Shown in pieces: positions 61,755 to 64,000 of a stretch of DNA of 64,000 nucleotides. The stretch comes from Enoplosus armatus. Its lineage: Eukaryota; Chordata; Actinopteri; Centrarchiformes; Enoplosidae. Every line of letters begins with the position of its first letter. Position 1 is the stretch's first letter. The notes under the pieces were generated by a model, which saw nothing but the letters and a program-made list of their open reading frames with translations, was not told the origin of the DNA and made no database searches. The stretch lies in assembly GCF_043641665.1 (NCBI RefSeq), contig NC_092191.1:15903501-15967500 (forward strand), given 5' to 3'. Position numbers and translations under genes: made by a program.

Positions 61755-62015
61755 TCAGTCGTCATGCAGCCCGAGAGCCAGCACCATTGGGAGCCCGACC
61801 CCGAGGATGAGAGTGAGGCTCTCCAGGAGCCCCAGGTGTTGCTGCTGGTGGGCCTCAGCTCCAGCGTGCTGCTGGGGGTCAGAGGGGAGTCGGCCTGTTC
61901 TGCTGCTGCTGACCTCAGGGAGAACATGCACCGTGGCCACATAGAGGAAAGTCCCAGCCGAGAAGAGCATTCCCACACCTGTCGCACTGAGCTGGTTCTC
62001 AGATGAACTGCCAGA
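61755..62015 (-). CDS. slc39a9: SLC39A9 last coding exon
   Basis: 86 residues and a TGA stop: [40 protein letters not shown], a Gln/His linker, then a final hydrophobic segment [20 protein letters not shown] and LGLHDD. Acceptor tccgcag. Confidence 0.93.
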   Translation of the reverse strand, partial: SGSSSENQLSATGVGMLFSAGTFLYVATVHVLPEVSSSRTGRLPSDPQQHAGAEAHQQQHLGLLESLTLILGVGLPMVLALGLHDD

Positions 62016-63976
62016 CTGCGGACACAAACACATCAAATCAAACAATACTGAACCACCAGCTGAAACTGTATAAATACTGGGATATAACGCGTCTTCTTTC
62101 ACAGACACAAGATGGCTGCCTTACTGCATGTAATATGAAGTAAGTGGTGATGGCAACTATAGGTGCTGCAGCTGAAAAGGCCAGTAAATGTCCCTGAATG
62201 TACTTCTTTTCAAGGCCTGCGTGCATCAGAAAGGAGACCAAACCAAAAGCTGCAGGCGCCTAGGAGACAAGAAAGATGGGTCAGGTCTTATTATCAGCTC
62301 TATAACATCTCATTTACATCTCGGTACTACTGACTGCTGAAATGTTCTCTCAGGGTACCTCACCTTGTGTAGAATCACAGCAAAAAATACTATAACTTGT
62401 ACTGTCACTTGACCCGTGGCCACAGCTGCGCCCAGAGCAAATCCATCAGCTATAGGCAAACAAAAGTCTTATTAATGGTCACAACAATCTACGTCTTCAA
62501 TGGATGTGTTTGATTCAATGGATGTTGGTGCATTTGATCTACAACACTACATCAAACTGATGGATGCGTCTGTTTTCGCCATGCTGCGTGCCAAATCTCC
62601 CACGTTGGGCAATAAAGCTGAAGATGGATCGGAACTGGGCTAAAGGCTCCAGGCTGTGCTACAGACTCTGGAGTCAAAACAGTGAAGGAGTCACATGCTG
62701 AGTCACATGAGAACGTGAACAACTCCAAGGCTTTGGTGGGAATTTTCCATGCTTGTGCCCTGGAATTCCTTGAAACATCTTGAGTACCTTGGGCAAACAC
62801 TAAATACAGTACATTAAATATTAAGCTGTGTAAATACCTGCAGCATGAATAACCAGTCCCAACGTGGCTGTGATGCCGACACTGTTAGGCAAACGGGTCA
62901 TTTGGTCTGAAACGAGACATTGCACATGACAAACAAAAAGATGCATGTGACATTGTGCAGAATGAAGCTGGTGTGAGAGTTGCTGCCAACTTGCCGCGCA
63001 TGGAGAAATAACTTCCAATCTGATCCACCACAAACATGAGGGTGAACCCGAAAGTTAAAGCCACCCCGATGAAGAACCGAGGTGGAAGGCCTCTCTCTGT
63101 GGAGGTTGCATTTTTTTCACTGGCAAGCAGGCCGGATGGCACATCAGAGGAGGGGGATGCTGCAGAGACGAGGATGAAGGACGGGAAGCGCTTTTGATCA
63201 AATCCACATAAAAGACAACAAGGCAGGGCGGCATACATTTCAACCTGCTTTCATCCATGTGCTTCATCACTCATCTCAAGGGGTTCTGATCACAGGAGTA
63301 AATTCAGTGGGTGAGGACGGAGTGGAGTATGTGTGATCAGTTGGAAAGAAAACCAAGGAAATTAGATAAATACAGGACTGTAAGTTTATGACTCCAGTTC
63401 ATTTTCATGTTTGCATCTGGAGTTCGTATACACTGCTCACCTCTCCATGCCTCCTCCAGTAAGCCCACTCCCTCTGGGATGGTGATAGCCAGTGCTGTCC
63501 CACACAGGAGTCCAGCCCCCAGGATGGAGACAAACTGCAGGCTTTTCTAGGGATCCACACACGATTTCAGCTGATCACTGGGATTCTTCTCCCACAGTGA
63601 TTTATTTGACAGACAAAAAACTGCTAGAGCGACTTCTCAGATTTTTCTCAGACAATAAGCAAATAATGCGGCCATCCATGAAGAGAAAAACAACATTATC
63701 TACGGGTGTAAGTCAGTGTATTGCAGTCAAGTGTGTGGGGGCACAAATAAAGAGAAGCACTGCAGATGAAAATGAAGTTTGATGCCATGATTCTGTCATT
63801 GCGGCATCGTGATATAATAAAAAGAGACTTTTTGGAGAACCTGTTAACGAGGGAGTTAAATAAAATAAGAGGACACTTACCTCCGAGAATGTGAACAACA
63901 GTGGGATGAATCCGAGTAAAAAAGAACCTACAAACATCGCCACCGATATAAAAGTGATAGCCAGCCCTCCGTCCAT
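61755..63976 (-). CDS. slc39a9: SLC39A9/ZIP9-like zinc transporter (whole gene)
   Basis: ZIP9 moves zinc into the cytosol from the Golgi or outside and is reported as a membrane androgen receptor. Coding exons: 63881-63976, 63441-63546, 62995-63159, 62838-62906, 62364-62449, 62125-62259, 61755-62015. They sum to 918 nt, a 305-residue protein (human 307). The family signature is complete: hydrophobic TM1 ending [37 protein letters not shown] [29 protein letters not shown] with the metal-ligand His/Asp, [20 protein letters not shown], and [20 protein letters not shown]. The start ATG at 63976 ([20 protein letters not shown]) aligns with the human start. The loop between TM2 and TM3 ([20 protein letters not shown]) lacks the His-rich string of mammalian ZIP9. 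One intron has a GC donor. A teleost-duplicated paralogue is possible. Confidence 0.93.
62125..62259 (-). CDS. slc39a9: SLC39A9 coding exon 6
   Basis: 45 codons, residues 175-219: [40 protein letters not shown] and FILHA. Acceptor tctcctag, donor ATGCA/gtaagg. Confidence 0.93.
62364..62449 (-). CDS. slc39a9: SLC39A9 coding exon 5
   Basis: Residues 146-174: [20 protein letters not shown] then FFAVILHK, membrane segments 4-5 with the second metal-binding His. Acceptor cctatag, donor CAAG/gtgagg. Confidence 0.93.
62450..62837 (-). other. SLC39A9 intron
   Basis: 388-base intron with no recognisable feature. The 334-base intron at 63547-63880 is equally plain. Confidence 0.7.
62838..62906 (-). 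CDS. slc39a9: SLC39A9 coding exon 4
   Basis: Residues 122-145: [20 protein letters not shown] and Ala-Ala, ending before the Ala-Asp of the HAADG metal-site motif. Acceptor gtttcag, donor GCAG/gtattt. Confidence 0.92.
62995..63159 (-). CDS. slc39a9: SLC39A9 coding exon 3 (GC donor)
   Basis: Residues 68-122: a Ser/Ala-rich loop with no histidines, then [20 protein letters not shown] and [11 protein letters not shown]. The exon must end CGCG/gcaagt to meet the phase of the next exon; the nearest GT donor breaks the frame. Confidence 0.88.
63441..63546 (-). CDS. slc39a9: SLC39A9 coding exon 2
   Basis: Residues 33-67: [20 protein letters not shown] then [15 protein letters not shown], membrane segment 2 with the conserved Pro-Glu-Gly-Val. 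Acceptor atccctag, donor GAGAG/gtgagc. Confidence 0.94.
63881..63976 (-). CDS. slc39a9: SLC39A9 coding exon 1
   Basis: 32 codons, [20 protein letters not shown] then [12 protein letters not shown]: the first membrane segment. Donor TCGGAG/gtaagt. The ATG context, gtcATGG, is strong. Confidence 0.93.
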
Positions 63977-64000
63977 GACGACGACTTCTTTCACACAAGT

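Overview
This window is vertebrate nuclear DNA, almost certainly from a ray-finned (teleost) fish. The coding sequence is split into many short exons with canonical GT-AG borders, the introns are rich in CA/TA microsatellites, and several interspersed repeats look like families common in teleosts. Gene names come from recognising protein sequences by eye; no database search was run. Exon borders were set by hand from splice signals and checked by reading-frame continuity: each complete gene sums to a whole number of codons.

Layout: (1) 1-523, minus strand: the first coding exon of an unidentified secreted protein, which runs off the left edge. (2) 1.9-50.5 kb, minus strand: an almost 50-kb TACC2 gene (transforming acidic coiled-coil protein 2), the main occupant. 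The conserved C-terminal TACC coiled coil is encoded by small exons between 2.7 and 9.8 kb, the SDP-repeat exon is at 13.3-14.7 kb, and a 6.4-kb exon lies at 32.8-39.2 kb. At least three alternative coding starts are supported: a possibly acylated MGSC start at 50.4 kb, a short MEHTA start at 45.2 kb and a TACC1-like MAVSAWQ start at 16.2 kb. A possible non-coding first exon lies at about 22 kb. (3) 51.7-55.4 kb, minus strand: complete NSMCE4A, the Nse4 kleisin of the SMC5/6 complex (10 coding exons, 351 aa). (4) 57.7-59.4 kb, plus strand: single-coding-exon CCDC177-like coiled-coil gene (577 aa), with an RFX X-box-like palindrome and an ETS site upstream. (5) 61.8-64.0 kb, minus strand: complete SLC39A9/ZIP9-like zinc transporter (7 coding exons, 305 aa), convergent with CCDC177.

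In humans NSMCE4A-TACC2 lie together on 10q26 and CCDC177-SLC39A9 together on 14q24, so this window joins two ancestral gene blocks about 2.3 kb apart. The most interesting material is the modular N-terminal half of TACC2. Its large exons are all phase 2-2, so any of them can be skipped without breaking the frame, and they can be entered from different promoters. Other points are a 9-nt microexon inside the TACC domain, a GC-AG intron in the ZIP9 gene, a ZIP9 loop lacking the usual histidines, and recurring HFA/HFP-x-P-x-K-x-E motifs in the TACC2 N-terminal region. I found no prokaryotic-type system, CRISPR array, tRNA or rRNA. Apart from these details the window looks like ordinary teleost gene territory.
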